A DNA stretch of 64,000 bases from Natrinema sp046097095 (GTDB lineage: Archaea; Halobacteriota; Halobacteria; Halobacteriales; Natrialbaceae): assembly GCF_046097095.1 (NCBI RefSeq), contig NZ_CP175698.1, forward strand, positions 2,852,001 to 2,916,000, written 5' to 3'. Below are positions 49,247-58,594 of this stretch, piece after piece; position 1 is the stretch's first letter; each line of letters opens with the position of its first letter. The notes beneath the pieces were generated by a model, which had not been told where the DNA came from, made no database searches, and was given only the letters and a program-made list of their open reading frames with translations. Both the position numbers and the translations under genes were made by a program.

Positions 49247-49993
49247 CTACTGTGTCGGCGGCTTCTCTTCCTCTTGTCCCCTGTGTTCTGCAAGCCACTC
49301 CTCGGCCCGTTCGCGGTCTTCCGGATAGCCGACGTCGATTCGTTTGCCGTCCATACGAATCGCGTCGATCGTCCGTCCGGACTGGATGAGCAAGTCGATC
49401 GCGTCAGGAAGCTCGTACTCGCCGCGGTCCGAGGGCTGCACGAGGTGGCAGGCGTGGAAGATCTCCGGTGTAAAGGTGTAGAACCCGGTCATGACGAGGT
49501 TTGATGGCGGGTCGTCGGGTTTTTCGACTACTTCGATGATCTCACCGTACTCGTTAGTGTCGAGGACACCGTATCTCGAGGCCTCCTCGTAGGGGACTTC
49601 CTCAACGAGGAACGCGGCGTCGGCTCGTTCTTCCTGCTGGCGGTTGATCACATCGCTGAGGTTCGCCCGGAAGATATTGTCGCCGAGCATGAGCACGAAG
49701 TCACTGTCGATATGCGGTTCGGCCTGGAGGATGGCGTGGGCGAGCCCAAACTGTTCGCGTTGATGGGCATAGGTGATCGGAGTACCGCGGTACTCATCGC
49801 CGTAGCGCTCAATAATCTTCTCTTTCATGTATCCGACGACGACGACGAACTCGGTGATGCCGATGTCGATCAGGTTATCGAAGACATCCTCGATGAGGGG
49901 TTTTCCGTCGACCTCAACGAGTACCTTGGGCTTATCTTCGGTGAGCGGCCGAAGGCGAGTTCCTTTTCCAGCGGCCAGCACAACTGCTTGCAT
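49247..49993 (-). CDS. aglF: Glucose-1-phosphate uridylyltransferase (AglF type)
   Basis: This 248-residue nucleotidyltransferase begins 'MQAVVLAAGKGTRLRPLTEDKPKVLVEV', the activated-sugar pyrophosphorylase motif G-x-G-T-R-L-x-P-x-T. Further blocks are 'VVVGYMKEKIIERYG', 'FVLMLGDNIF', 'VEKPDDPPSNLVMTGFYTF' and 'IDVGYPEDRERAEEW'. It makes UDP-glucose, the substrate of AglM, in the known haloarchaeal pathway. The open frame extends 14 codons upstream, but the Met at 49993 fits the family start. It is the last GC-rich gene before composition changes. It lacks the hexapeptide repeat domain, as expected for the short type. Confidence 0.93.
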   Translation of the reverse strand: MQAVVLAAGKGTRLRPLTEDKPKVLVEVDGKPLIEDVFDNLIDIGITEFVVVVGYMKEKIIERYGDEYRGTPITYAHQREQFGLAHAILQAEPHIDSDFVLMLGDNIFRANLSDVINRQQEERADAAFLVEEVPYEEASRYGVLDTNEYGEIIEVVEKPDDPPSNLVMTGFYTFTPEIFHACHLVQPSDRGEYELPDAIDLLIQSGRTIDAIRMDGKRIDVGYPEDRERAEEWLAEHRGQEEEKPPTQ

Positions 49994-50193
49994 AGCGATG
50001 GTAACTGTAGTCGGGTAATATATGCTTTTGGGCACAGAAATTGAGTATTGTCTGATAGGTATGAGAACGAGGATCAGAATTCTCTATGTCCTGGTTCGGT
50101 TTCTCTTTTCGTCATCACTTCGGTTAAGGTTCTCCTCCCCCTGACGCTATCTTTTTGTATTTGTCTCACCGACCCCGAAAGGACTCCCCAATT

Positions 50194-51294
50194 ATGCCTG
50201 TAAGTGATTCAACGGTCGTGTTACTCGGAGACTATGATTACGAGTATCCCCGAGAAACTAATATTCGAGAAGGCCTTGAACGCCATAATGTTGATGTTCT
50301 AGAGTGTACGTTTTCCACCGAGCAGCGTTTTATTGGACTGACAAAGATCCTCCTGATGCCGTTGTTTTATGCCCGTGTCGTTTACAAGATGATAGGTATC
50401 ACGAAAAACAATGAGGTAGATGCTATATTTGTGACGAAATTTAACCCACTTATACTCCCTCTCGCGTGGATGTGTTCACAGAAACTTCGCTGTCCACTCG
50501 TCTACGATCTATTTGTCTCGTTATATAGAACTGCAGAAATGCGAGATGTGAATCCATTACTCGTTAAACTACTTTTCGTAATTGAATATCTATTGATTAG
50601 GTTCCCCGACTTCCATACCGTCGGTACAGATCAGTTCATAGATCTATACTCTGAGATGTATTCGATTCCAGCAGAACGGTTTATTCGTCTTCCACCGGGT
50701 GCTGACGAGGAGTGGTATTACCCGCTAAATGAGTCAAAACGAGACGAATTTACAGCACTCTATTGGGGTAATTTCCTTCCACACCACGGTGTTGAGACGA
50801 TCATTGACGCTGCCGAGCAGTTGCAACGTCGTGACGTAGATGATATCTCTATCGTATTCGTCGGAAAAGGGCCGGAGAAGGAAGCAACGGAAACTGCCGC
50901 TGAAGCGCGTGAACTTGACAACGTTCGCTTCGAAGGTTTCGTTTCGATGGAAGCTCTCCAACAATGGATTGCCACTTCTCACGTTTGTCTTGGAGTGTTC
51001 TCTTCGGACAAGCGCGCGATGGCAAGTATCACGAATAAGGTGAGTGAAGGAGTTGCAATGGCGAAAGCCGTTATTACTGAGCGGTCTCCTGCCATCGAAG
51101 AATGGTTCGAACATGAGGAAAATATATATCTCGTTCCTCCGGAAGATGGCGACGCTCTTGCTGACGCAATTATTGATTGCAAGCGCAATCCGGAATTGAT
51201 TGAAGACCTCGAAACTGGAGCATACGAGGTCTTTAAATCGGAGTTTTCGCAGAAGAAGATCGGAAAAATACTCGTCGAAGAATTAGAACTATAA
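50194..51294 (+). CDS. Glycosyltransferase family 4 protein
   Basis: This is a 366-residue GT-B protein. The N-terminal domain starts 'STVVLLGDYDYEYPRETNIREGLERHNVDV' and contains a hydrophobic 'ILLMPLFYARVVYKMIGI', a likely membrane-association helix. The C-terminal UDP/GDP-sugar domain has 'LYWGNFLPHHGVETIIDAAEQL', 'IVFVGKGPEKEAT', 'VRFEGFVSMEALQQWIATSHVCLGVF' and 'ITNKVSEGVAMAKAVITE', where the last Glu residue region matches E-x7-E of GT4. The DNA is clearly more AT-rich than aglF next door. It opens the plus-strand glycan island. Donor and acceptor cannot be named. Confidence 0.9.
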   Translation: MPVSDSTVVLLGDYDYEYPRETNIREGLERHNVDVLECTFSTEQRFIGLTKILLMPLFYARVVYKMIGITKNNEVDAIFVTKFNPLILPLAWMCSQKLRCPLVYDLFVSLYRTAEMRDVNPLLVKLLFVIEYLLIRFPDFHTVGTDQFIDLYSEMYSIPAERFIRLPPGADEEWYYPLNESKRDEFTALYWGNFLPHHGVETIIDAAEQLQRRDVDDISIVFVGKGPEKEATETAAEARELDNVRFEGFVSMEALQQWIATSHVCLGVFSSDKRAMASITNKVSEGVAMAKAVITERSPAIEEWFEHEENIYLVPPEDGDALADAIIDCKRNPELIEDLETGAYEVFKSEFSQKKIGKILVEELEL

Positions 51295-51360
51295 TACTAT
51301 CTCGACAAAGACGGCTTGTCGTTCCGGTGAGTATAAGAGGGGAGTTCCCCGAATGCGCAT

Positions 51361-52371
51361 ATGGACTGGGCCGACTCCAACATTCTGGTTACCGGCGGTG
51401 CAGGATTTATCGGTAGCCATCTGGTCGATGAATTACTTCGCCGCGACGCAAACGTCGTTGTCGCAGACGACTTCTCGCGAGGTAACCTCGACAACATAGA
51501 ACACGTCATTACGCAGATTGAGTTACGACCTGTTGACCTTACAACTCGCGCCGGTGCAATTCGAGCGACTGAGGATATCGATTACGTCTTCCACCTCGCT
51601 GCAAGCGTTGGAGGGATCCACTATATCCAGCGCGAAAACGTCGGTGGACTAACGCCAAGCGTATTAATGAACCAGCAACTTCTCGAGGGAGCCCGAATCA
51701 ACGATATCGAGAAGTTCTTGTTCGCTTCGAGCGCCTGCATCTACCGTCAAGAACACGATGATCTGAATCAGTTTTCCGAAGACCAAGCTATTCCCGCTGA
51801 TCCACACAGCACCTACGGGTGGGCGAAAGTACTCGGCGAAGTGGCCTGCCAAGCGTACCACGAGGATTGTGATATCGATACGGCGATGGTCCGCATTTTC
51901 AACTGTTACGGACCTCGAGAGAATCTCGATCCAGACAGCAGTCACGTAATCCCGTCGCTGTGCCGGAAGGTTATCGAAGAGCCTGACGGTGGCTCCATCG
52001 AACTGTTCGGTGATGGCAGCCAACAGCGCGGATTCATTTTCGTAACGGATCTCGTCGACGGCATGATCCGTGCAATCGAGTCGAAAGCAGACGGTGAACC
52101 GATCAACCTGGGGAACAGCGAAGAGGTCGTCACGATGAACGAGCTTGCGGAAACGATAATCGGGATTAGCGGAAAGGACATCGATATCGAGCACGATCTC
52201 TCAATGCCAACTGGGACAGACAAGTACGCAGCAGACACAACAAAGATGCAAAAGGCACTCGACTGGACACCGAATACGACTCTCGAAGCCGGCCTTGAAG
52301 AAGTTTATGAGTGGGCTGTCGAGGAATTAGATGCGGAAGAGAAGGCGTTTGCAGGGGTGACCTCCAAATGA
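51361..52371 (+). CDS. NAD-dependent sugar-nucleotide epimerase/dehydratase (extended SDR), first of a tandem pair
   Basis: This is a 336-residue protein. The NAD-binding motif is 'ILVTGGAGFIGSHLVDELL'. The active-site region is 'FASSACIYRQ' and 'TYGWAKVLGEVACQAYHE', with the Y-x-x-x-K pair of extended SDR enzymes. 'VRIFNCYGPREN' and 'RGFIFVTDLVDGMIRAI' bind the nucleotide sugar. The S-S-A-C segment recalls GDP-mannose 3,5-epimerase, where a Cys takes part in catalysis; this is a suggestion only. Its stop overlaps the start of a related SDR gene (ATGA), so the two are coupled and may form one heteromeric enzyme. Confidence 0.88.
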   Translation: MDWADSNILVTGGAGFIGSHLVDELLRRDANVVVADDFSRGNLDNIEHVITQIELRPVDLTTRAGAIRATEDIDYVFHLAASVGGIHYIQRENVGGLTPSVLMNQQLLEGARINDIEKFLFASSACIYRQEHDDLNQFSEDQAIPADPHSTYGWAKVLGEVACQAYHEDCDIDTAMVRIFNCYGPRENLDPDSSHVIPSLCRKVIEEPDGGSIELFGDGSQQRGFIFVTDLVDGMIRAIESKADGEPINLGNSEEVVTMNELAETIIGISGKDIDIEHDLSMPTGTDKYAADTTKMQKALDWTPNTTLEAGLEEVYEWAVEELDAEEKAFAGVTSK

Positions 52372-53384
52372 GTTTCAACGGGGAAACCGTACTCGTTACT
52401 GGCGGTGCATCGTTCATCGGCAGTCACCTCGTTGAAGAACTCGTCGACGATGGCGCTGACGTGCGTGTCGCTGACGATCTCTCGAGCGGCGAAACAGAGA
52501 ATCTCGCAGCGGTTCAAGACGAGATCGAATTCCTGGATGGAAACCTCAAAGACCGCTCGTTTGCCAACACAGCTACCGAAGGGATCGATCGGCTCTTCCA
52601 CCTAGCTGCCGATCACGGCGGCCGCGGATACATTTCGAACTATCCGGCAAACTGCGCGACGAACATGGCCCTCGACAACATCGTGTTCGAGTCGGCCGTC
52701 CAAAACGGCGTCGAGAAGATCACGTTCGCCTCAAGCGCGTGTACGTATCCGACGGACATCCAGCAGGAACGGCAGCGCCTGCAGGAAGACATGGTGAGTT
52801 TCGACGAGCGTGGTGGTGCCTATGCCGACGAGACTTATGGGTGGGCGAAACTAATGGGCGAGCGTTCACTACAGGCGTTTCACGAACAGTATGGTGTCGA
52901 CGCGAGCGCTGTTCGCATCTTCACGGCGTACGGTCCTCGAGAGAACGAAACGCACGCAATCATCGCACTCATCGCGAAAGCGTACGCCGAACAAGATCCC
53001 TACCAGATTTGGGGCGACGGTGAACAGACCCGCAACTTCACCTACGTGAAAGACATCACGAAAGCTCTCCGTCTCGCCAACGAGAACATCACGGACGGCA
53101 CCCCAGTGAACGCGGGTATCGCCGACTATATCTCGATTAACGAGGTGGTCGACGCCATTTTCGAGCGACTCGACTGGCACCCTGAATCGATCAACCACAT
53201 GACCGACAAACCGGTCGGCGTCCGCCACCGAGCCGCCGACACGACTCGAGCGGAAGAACTGCTCGGGTGGACACCCGAATACACGCTCGAAGAGGGACTC
53301 GCCGAGACGATTGACTGGTACACCGGCCATCGCGACAAGGAGTACGTCCGCGAGAATCTCGAGACGCTGCTTCACGAGCGATAA
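52368..53384 (+). CDS. NAD-dependent sugar-nucleotide epimerase/dehydratase, second of a tandem pair
   Basis: This is a 338-residue extended SDR protein, paralogous to its upstream neighbour. The NAD motif is 'VLVTGGASFIGSHLVEEL', with Ser in place of Gly in the second position of the motif. The active site is 'FASSACTYPTDIQQERQRL' and 'TYGWAKLMGERSLQAF', again with the S-S-A-C segment and Y-x-x-x-K. 'FTAYGPRENETHAIIALI', 'RNFTYVKDITKALRLA' and the end 'LLGWTPEYTLEEGLAETIDWY' complete the fold. It begins within the previous stop codon. Both likely act on the same nucleotide sugar, or on successive steps. GC content is higher here than in the flanking island genes. Confidence 0.88.
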   Translation: MSFNGETVLVTGGASFIGSHLVEELVDDGADVRVADDLSSGETENLAAVQDEIEFLDGNLKDRSFANTATEGIDRLFHLAADHGGRGYISNYPANCATNMALDNIVFESAVQNGVEKITFASSACTYPTDIQQERQRLQEDMVSFDERGGAYADETYGWAKLMGERSLQAFHEQYGVDASAVRIFTAYGPRENETHAIIALIAKAYAEQDPYQIWGDGEQTRNFTYVKDITKALRLANENITDGTPVNAGIADYISINEVVDAIFERLDWHPESINHMTDKPVGVRHRAADTTRAEELLGWTPEYTLEEGLAETIDWYTGHRDKEYVRENLETLLHER

Positions 53385-53469
53385 ACCGTCGCTACAAATA
53401 TTGTCCGTCCGAGTAGGACCAACAAAGAAATTAGATCAGTCGGCCCACAGCTGGTGTGATACTATCAAC

Positions 53470-54900
53470 ATGAGGCTAGGTCAAAAATCCGCCATTCATT
53501 TCGCTTCTAGGATCGTCGCGTCCGCCCTCGGATTCATCGCGACTGTGTATATTGCTAGACTGCTCGGGGCCGATGCCCTCGGTATTTATTCGGTAGCATT
53601 GTCGGTCGTGTCATGGCTGGGGATCGTTGGGAGCATGGGGATTACAGCTGCAGTAAAGAAACGAGTAAGCGAACTTGAAGAACCGTCAGCACATGCCCTT
53701 GCTGGCGTATTGTCTGCAGGAGTGCTGTTCGTCATTCTCACGTTAGCTATTTTCCTGTTTAGAAACGTTGTCAACAGCTATGTTGGATTTCCTGCAGCCA
53801 AATATATAGTCGCCATGTTGGCAGTTACGCTGGGGTTCGATCTTATCACAGCAACATTGAACGGACAGCACTTGGTCCATGTTTCTGGATTACTTTCTCC
53901 GGTTAAAACTGGCACCCGCGCGGGTTTGCAAATCGGTGCATTAGCTTTCGGCCTTAAGATCGCTGGGTTATTCGGAGGATATATTGCTGGTTACACACTC
54001 GTCATTTTGCTTGGATCAATGATCGTGGTGCGGAATTTCGAGCAGGTTATGACGCCAGACAAGCATCACTTTCGGCGAATCGCTTCTTATGCGAAGTTCT
54101 CCTGGCTTGGTGGTCTTCGATCACGGGCGTTTAATTGGGTCGATATAGTTGTTCTTGGGCTTTTTGTCAACAGTTCCCTGATTGGCTATTATACAGCGGC
54201 GTGGAATATTGCTATGTTTCTCATTCTTTTTGGAACTTCTTTGAGCCAAACTCTCTTCCCCGAAATGAGTAAACTTTCGGCGCAGAACGATCCCGAATCG
54301 ATCACAGACCTTTTTAACACTTCACTTACCTTCGCAGGCCTATTTCTAATCCCCGGGCTTGTTGGGGGAACTTTACTCGGAGACCAAATATTGCGAATCT
54401 ATGGTGATGACTTTGCCCAGGCACAGGTCGTTTTATCCATACTCATCGTCGCAGCTCTTATTCAAGCATATCAAGACCAGTTTACGAACGTCCTCAATGC
54501 TATTGATCGTCCTGAGCTTGCTTTTCGAGCGAATTTGATATTCATACTATCAAATATTATAACAAATATTTCCCTTATTTATGTCTTTGGATGGGTTGGC
54601 GCTGCCGTAGCAACTGCAGGTTCTGTTGCAGTCAGTCTTGGTGTTTCGTATCACTATCTATCTTCGCTAGTGGAATTCCATGTACCCGTAACGAAAATAG
54701 CTAGGCAATGGCTTGCTGCGGCAACAATGGGGGGACTCCTTCTTGTCATCCGTTTCTTTGAAAGACACTATACAACTATCGACAATAATACTGCGGAAGT
54801 TGTACTCTTAATCATGACGGGCGCGGTGATCTACTTTGCCACTTTACTTGGGATTTCTACGGAATTCCGCAAAACAGTCCGATCAAATGCTCCCTTTTGA
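53470..54900 (+). CDS. Wzx/MATE-like polysaccharide flippase (AglR-like)
   Basis: This 476-residue membrane protein has about fourteen hydrophobic helices and belongs to the polysaccharide transport family. The start 'MRLGQKSAIHFASRIVASALGFIATVYIARLLGADALGIYSVALSVV' is typical of Wzx-type flippases: an amphipathic start, then helix 1 and the 'R-x-L-G-x-x-x-x-G-x-Y' motif. It probably flips the lipid-linked glycan across the membrane, as proposed for AglR in Haloferax. The Met at 53470 is used; the frame upstream is non-coding. DNA is AT-rich with frequent ATA and AGA codons. Confidence 0.92.
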   Translation: MRLGQKSAIHFASRIVASALGFIATVYIARLLGADALGIYSVALSVVSWLGIVGSMGITAAVKKRVSELEEPSAHALAGVLSAGVLFVILTLAIFLFRNVVNSYVGFPAAKYIVAMLAVTLGFDLITATLNGQHLVHVSGLLSPVKTGTRAGLQIGALAFGLKIAGLFGGYIAGYTLVILLGSMIVVRNFEQVMTPDKHHFRRIASYAKFSWLGGLRSRAFNWVDIVVLGLFVNSSLIGYYTAAWNIAMFLILFGTSLSQTLFPEMSKLSAQNDPESITDLFNTSLTFAGLFLIPGLVGGTLLGDQILRIYGDDFAQAQVVLSILIVAALIQAYQDQFTNVLNAIDRPELAFRANLIFILSNIITNISLIYVFGWVGAAVATAGSVAVSLGVSYHYLSSLVEFHVPVTKIARQWLAAATMGGLLLVIRFFERHYTTIDNNTAEVVLLIMTGAVIYFATLLGISTEFRKTVRSNAPF

Positions 54901-54986
54901 TTCGAACAACGTATTGTTATGCTTATAAGAATACGTAGAAGGAAGCGATACATCTATTTGGCTTGGCTAAACTACGCTATATAACT

Positions 54987-55916
54987 ATGTCAGAGTTGCC
55001 GTTTTCGAAGCGCGTGAAACTTTGGGCAACGAAATTTCCGCTTCGCTTAAATAGGGCGTATTACAGTCGGTTCGGATCGTATGAGTTTAATCCATCTGGG
55101 GTAGACATCTTTGATGAAGAGTGGGATACGCTCATTATCCTTGATGCATGTCGATACGATACTTTCGTTGAACTTGCTGACTTGCCGGGGACTCTTGAGC
55201 ACCGGGAGTCACGTGCATCGACGACCAACGAATTTCTGCAAGCCAATGTTGGAACAAAGGATCTCCGCGATACAGTGTACGTCACTGCACAGCCGAGCAT
55301 CCACGTCACAGACGGCGTTGATCCAGACTTTCACGCTGTAATCGACTTGTGGGAGGACAACTGGGACGATGAATTGCGGACAGTCCATCCCGAGGTCGTA
55401 ACCGAGGCGGCGATAAAAGCTCACAACGAGTACCCTCACAAGCGACTTCTCGTCCACTTTCTGCAGCCCCATTATCCGTTTATCGGTCAGATAGGACGTG
55501 AGCATTTCAATTACGTCGGGTATGACGATCCAATTGACTCGGATGAGTCGAACGAAAAGTTCTGGGATACAGTCGGAACAAAAATCAATAATGTCCCCGA
55601 GCACATCGTCAAAAAGGCATATCGTGAGAACTTGCAGGAAACACTACCCCATGTTGAGGAACTCTTACATGCAGTCCCCGGAAAATCAGTGGTAACTGCA
55701 GACCACGGTGAAATGCTCAACGATTGGGCGCGACCGATCCCGTACAAACTCTACGGTCATCCGGAAGGTCTCTACACCCCTGAGCTAGTCAGTGTCCCCT
55801 GGCATACATTCACCAATGGCGAACGACGGGACGTGCGACGAACCGACTCCGAGAAGCAAACAGAGATAAATGAAGACGTCGTTCAAGACCGTCTTAAAGA
55901 TCTCGGATATGCGTAA
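54987..55916 (+). CDS. Alkaline-phosphatase-superfamily (sulfatase-like) protein
   Basis: This is a 309-residue protein with no membrane helices. It keeps two metal-site blocks of the alkaline phosphatase superfamily: 'WDTLIILDACRYDTFVEL' near residues 42-59, with the first Asp, and 'SVVTADHGEML' near 230-240, with the Asp-His pair. The middle has 'HFLQPHYPFIG'. The sulfatase signature with Cys or Ser to be made into formylglycine is not present; the site after the first Asp would use another nucleophile. Such proteins are common in haloarchaeal glycan loci, where they may move sulfate or phosphate groups on sugars. A second family member follows immediately. Confidence 0.83.
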   Translation: MSELPFSKRVKLWATKFPLRLNRAYYSRFGSYEFNPSGVDIFDEEWDTLIILDACRYDTFVELADLPGTLEHRESRASTTNEFLQANVGTKDLRDTVYVTAQPSIHVTDGVDPDFHAVIDLWEDNWDDELRTVHPEVVTEAAIKAHNEYPHKRLLVHFLQPHYPFIGQIGREHFNYVGYDDPIDSDESNEKFWDTVGTKINNVPEHIVKKAYRENLQETLPHVEELLHAVPGKSVVTADHGEMLNDWARPIPYKLYGHPEGLYTPELVSVPWHTFTNGERRDVRRTDSEKQTEINEDVVQDRLKDLGYA

Positions 55917-55923
55917 AGATACC

Positions 55924-57393
55924 ATGAAAGAAACTCCTGACTCAGCGAACGTCGTCCTCATCGTCTGTGATACACTTCGACCCGATATCCTCTCTTGTTA
56001 CGGCGGCCCTGTAGAGACACCTGGGTTCGATTCGATAGCCGCAGACGGTACGCTATTCGAACGAGCATACGCCGCTGGACCAGGGTCGTCTATCTCTCAC
56101 GGCGCTCTCTTCACCGGCAAATACCCTTCCGAATCGGGCATCGTTGGACAGGTAGAGGTTCCAGCAAACGAGATAACGATCGCAGAGCACTTCCGGAAGG
56201 CGGGATACGATACATTCGGAATTCCTGGCCCGTCCCGCATCGGTTCCGATTGGGGATACGACAAAGGATTTGACACATATCTCGAGAAATGGCGAGACAT
56301 TCCGTCGGCAGTAACGCTTGAGGATCTTCAGAAGGCTATCGACGATCCGACGCTCGTCGAACCGATGCCGGAACACTTCTACCGGATGGCAAAACAAGGC
56401 GACGATAAGCATACGGGATATCTCGTCGATGTCTTCATGAAAAAGCTAGAGCGGGATTTCGACGAGCCATTTTTTGCGTTCGCAAACTTCCCGTTCGTTC
56501 ACGCACCCTACGATCCCCCTCGACCGTACAAAGAGAAGGCGACGCCGGAGCTAGATCGACCGGCTATCGGTGTACTAGATTGGCTCCCGTGGACGGACGA
56601 AACGCTAAACAAAGAGAACGTACGGCTAGACCGCATCCGAGAGGTTCAAACCGGAAACGGTGATCCGAAATTTTTCGCCGACGAGGAGTGGCTCACCGAC
56701 GAGGAACTAGGCGTTCTTCGGGGGTGGTACCGTGCGTCGGTTAACTACCTCGACACACACATACAACGTCTATGGAACTGGCTCGAGAATAGCGGAAAAG
56801 CAGAGAATACAGTTTTCGTCGTTCTGGCCGATCACGGTGAGTATCTCGGGGAACACGGCCTCCTCAAGCACATGTATTTCCACTTCGAAGAGGCCCTCCA
56901 TGTTCCCCTCATCGTTGCAGGACCAGGAGTCCCCGAAGACGAGATTCGCACAGACTACGTTTCGCTCGTCGATATCTTCGATACGCTCTGTGATCTTGCG
57001 GGGATAGCGCGTCCGGACTTTACGTCAGGGCATTCGGTATTCGACGGACGAGAACGGGATGCTGTTTTCGCCGAGAACGGCATCCGCGAACTCCCGGATT
57101 TCTACGGCAAACATTTGAGTTCCAAACGTATGGATCAGTTCGAGCGAGGACTGAAATCGATTCGAACCGACGATTTCCTATTTGTTCGTGATTCAAAGGG
57201 CGAAGAAACCCTCTACGAACTCCCTGATGAGAAGGAAGTGACTGATCTGGATCCATCGTCCGAACAGTTCGAGCCACTCCGGGACCGTCTTTTCGATGTT
57301 CTCGGAACTGAATATACGAGTGATGAAGGATACGGGAACGATATTGACCAGTCCGTCGCAGAAAACCTTCGAGAGCTCGGATACATCGAGTAG
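55924..57393 (+). CDS. Sulfatase-family protein
   Basis: This 489-residue protein belongs to the alkaline-phosphatase superfamily. It starts a few bases after the previous stop; an alternative ATG at 55909 overlaps it. Metal blocks are 'NVVLIVCDTLRPDILSCYGG' near the N-terminus and 'TVFVVLADHGEYLGEHG' in the middle. The position of the sulfatase formylglycine motif reads 'GPGSSISHGALFTGKYPSESG', with no C/S-x-P-x-R, so normal sulfatase maturation is unlikely. 'DALCDLAGI'-like and 'DLDPSSEQFEPLRDRLFDVL' blocks at the end are typical of sulfatases. A role in sulfate or phosphate-ester transfer to the surface glycan is inferred. Confidence 0.86.
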   Translation: MKETPDSANVVLIVCDTLRPDILSCYGGPVETPGFDSIAADGTLFERAYAAGPGSSISHGALFTGKYPSESGIVGQVEVPANEITIAEHFRKAGYDTFGIPGPSRIGSDWGYDKGFDTYLEKWRDIPSAVTLEDLQKAIDDPTLVEPMPEHFYRMAKQGDDKHTGYLVDVFMKKLERDFDEPFFAFANFPFVHAPYDPPRPYKEKATPELDRPAIGVLDWLPWTDETLNKENVRLDRIREVQTGNGDPKFFADEEWLTDEELGVLRGWYRASVNYLDTHIQRLWNWLENSGKAENTVFVVLADHGEYLGEHGLLKHMYFHFEEALHVPLIVAGPGVPEDEIRTDYVSLVDIFDTLCDLAGIARPDFTSGHSVFDGRERDAVFAENGIRELPDFYGKHLSSKRMDQFERGLKSIRTDDFLFVRDSKGEETLYELPDEKEVTDLDPSSEQFEPLRDRLFDVLGTEYTSDEGYGNDIDQSVAENLRELGYIE

Positions 57394-57395
57394 TT

Positions 57396-58592
57396 ATGAA
57401 CGGTGTTTCAACGGTCTCCTCTAAAATATGCAAGTTCGGTCGGACCGTCTACGCTGACCACGTTCGGTCTTACCTTGCTTCACTTCTCTTTGAACGCGGG
57501 ACTATTTCTACCCTTACTCGGGAGTCGTTGGCGTCCGAAACGAACCCACATGTGGTCCGGACAGTCACCGTCGGAGAAGCAGAGACAGTAGAGCCTTACG
57601 AACCACCGTGCGTCGGCACACTTCCGGATGGGATTCGCGAGAAAATACGCCCGTTCGAGCTCAGTGCACCGTTCGTAGCCGAACTCGAAAACGTTCAGTT
57701 GATCGGTCCAGACGCATTGCCAATACTCCCCGACGGCTCTGTTGTCCTAGAAGGAGTAGAGGGGAGCTTTGATCGGGCGATGGATGCCTGCATACGATGT
57801 TTAGCCGCCGAGAAGATTCCTATCCGACGATCAACGACTTCTGAGTACGAACTGGCAGTATCACTTGCAGGTCCGTGGAGCGATGAATTCTTTCACTGGT
57901 TCGTGGAGTATCTTCCGCGTATAATATCAATAGAGAGATATAGTGAACAATTTGAGGTTGAACCCGTTTATTTTATACCTGCTGATGCACCGAAGTGGCT
58001 GTTACGTTCGCTGGAACTCTTCGGCGTTTCGGACGACGATCTCGTGCCGTGGTCGTCTGGCCGTGTGGATGTTCAACGCTTACTTCTTCCGTCTTTATTA
58101 CGGCAGACGGAGACAACTGCCTCGTCAGCGGGATACGTCAACTCTCCAAGCGGGGTTCATCAGGTGAGCAAGCGACTACGCGGGTCTGTATCGCAAACGC
58201 ATAAACGGACTGATGTCGGTTCTCATTTGTATGTTTCTCGCGAGGGTGCGCACGCACGGAAGATCGTTAACGAGGATAAATTACACCCTTTCCTTGACGC
58301 ATACGCGTTTGATGTCGTTCATCCAGAGGAGTGGTCACTTGACGAACAGATAGCTACGTTTGCGAACGCCACCGTTATTGCAGGACCGCATGGCGGCGGC
58401 CTAACGAACGCGATGTATGCATCGGATCCGACGATTCTAGAACTATTCGGCTCAAACGATAATCCGTGTTATTTCGCCTTATTTGCGGGTAGCGGATTAG
58501 AATACGGACTTGTAAAGGGGGACAGTGTTGGGCCTAATATATATATTGATCCGTCTGATTTTGAACAGCTATGCGATCGTCTGATTCGGTAA
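57396..58592 (+). CDS. Glycosyltransferase family 61 protein
   Basis: This is a 398-residue protein that starts two bases after the sulfatase-like gene stop. The GT61 (DUF563) domain is visible: 'EFFHWFVEYLPRIISIERY', 'YFIPADAPKWLLRSLELFGV', 'LYVSREGAHARKIVNEDKL' and the signature 'IAGPHGGGLTNAMYASDPTILELF'. Eukaryotic members are xylosyl- or GlcNAc-transferases, which is notable given the UXS-type gene next door, though family membership does not fix the donor. It has no signal peptide or membrane helix. It ends two bases from the convergent UXS gene. Confidence 0.88.
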   Translation: MNGVSTVSSKICKFGRTVYADHVRSYLASLLFERGTISTLTRESLASETNPHVVRTVTVGEAETVEPYEPPCVGTLPDGIREKIRPFELSAPFVAELENVQLIGPDALPILPDGSVVLEGVEGSFDRAMDACIRCLAAEKIPIRRSTTSEYELAVSLAGPWSDEFFHWFVEYLPRIISIERYSEQFEVEPVYFIPADAPKWLLRSLELFGVSDDDLVPWSSGRVDVQRLLLPSLLRQTETTASSAGYVNSPSGVHQVSKRLRGSVSQTHKRTDVGSHLYVSREGAHARKIVNEDKLHPFLDAYAFDVVHPEEWSLDEQIATFANATVIAGPHGGGLTNAMYASDPTILELFGSNDNPCYFALFAGSGLEYGLVKGDSVGPNIYIDPSDFEQLCDRLIR

Positions 58593-58594
58593 CT

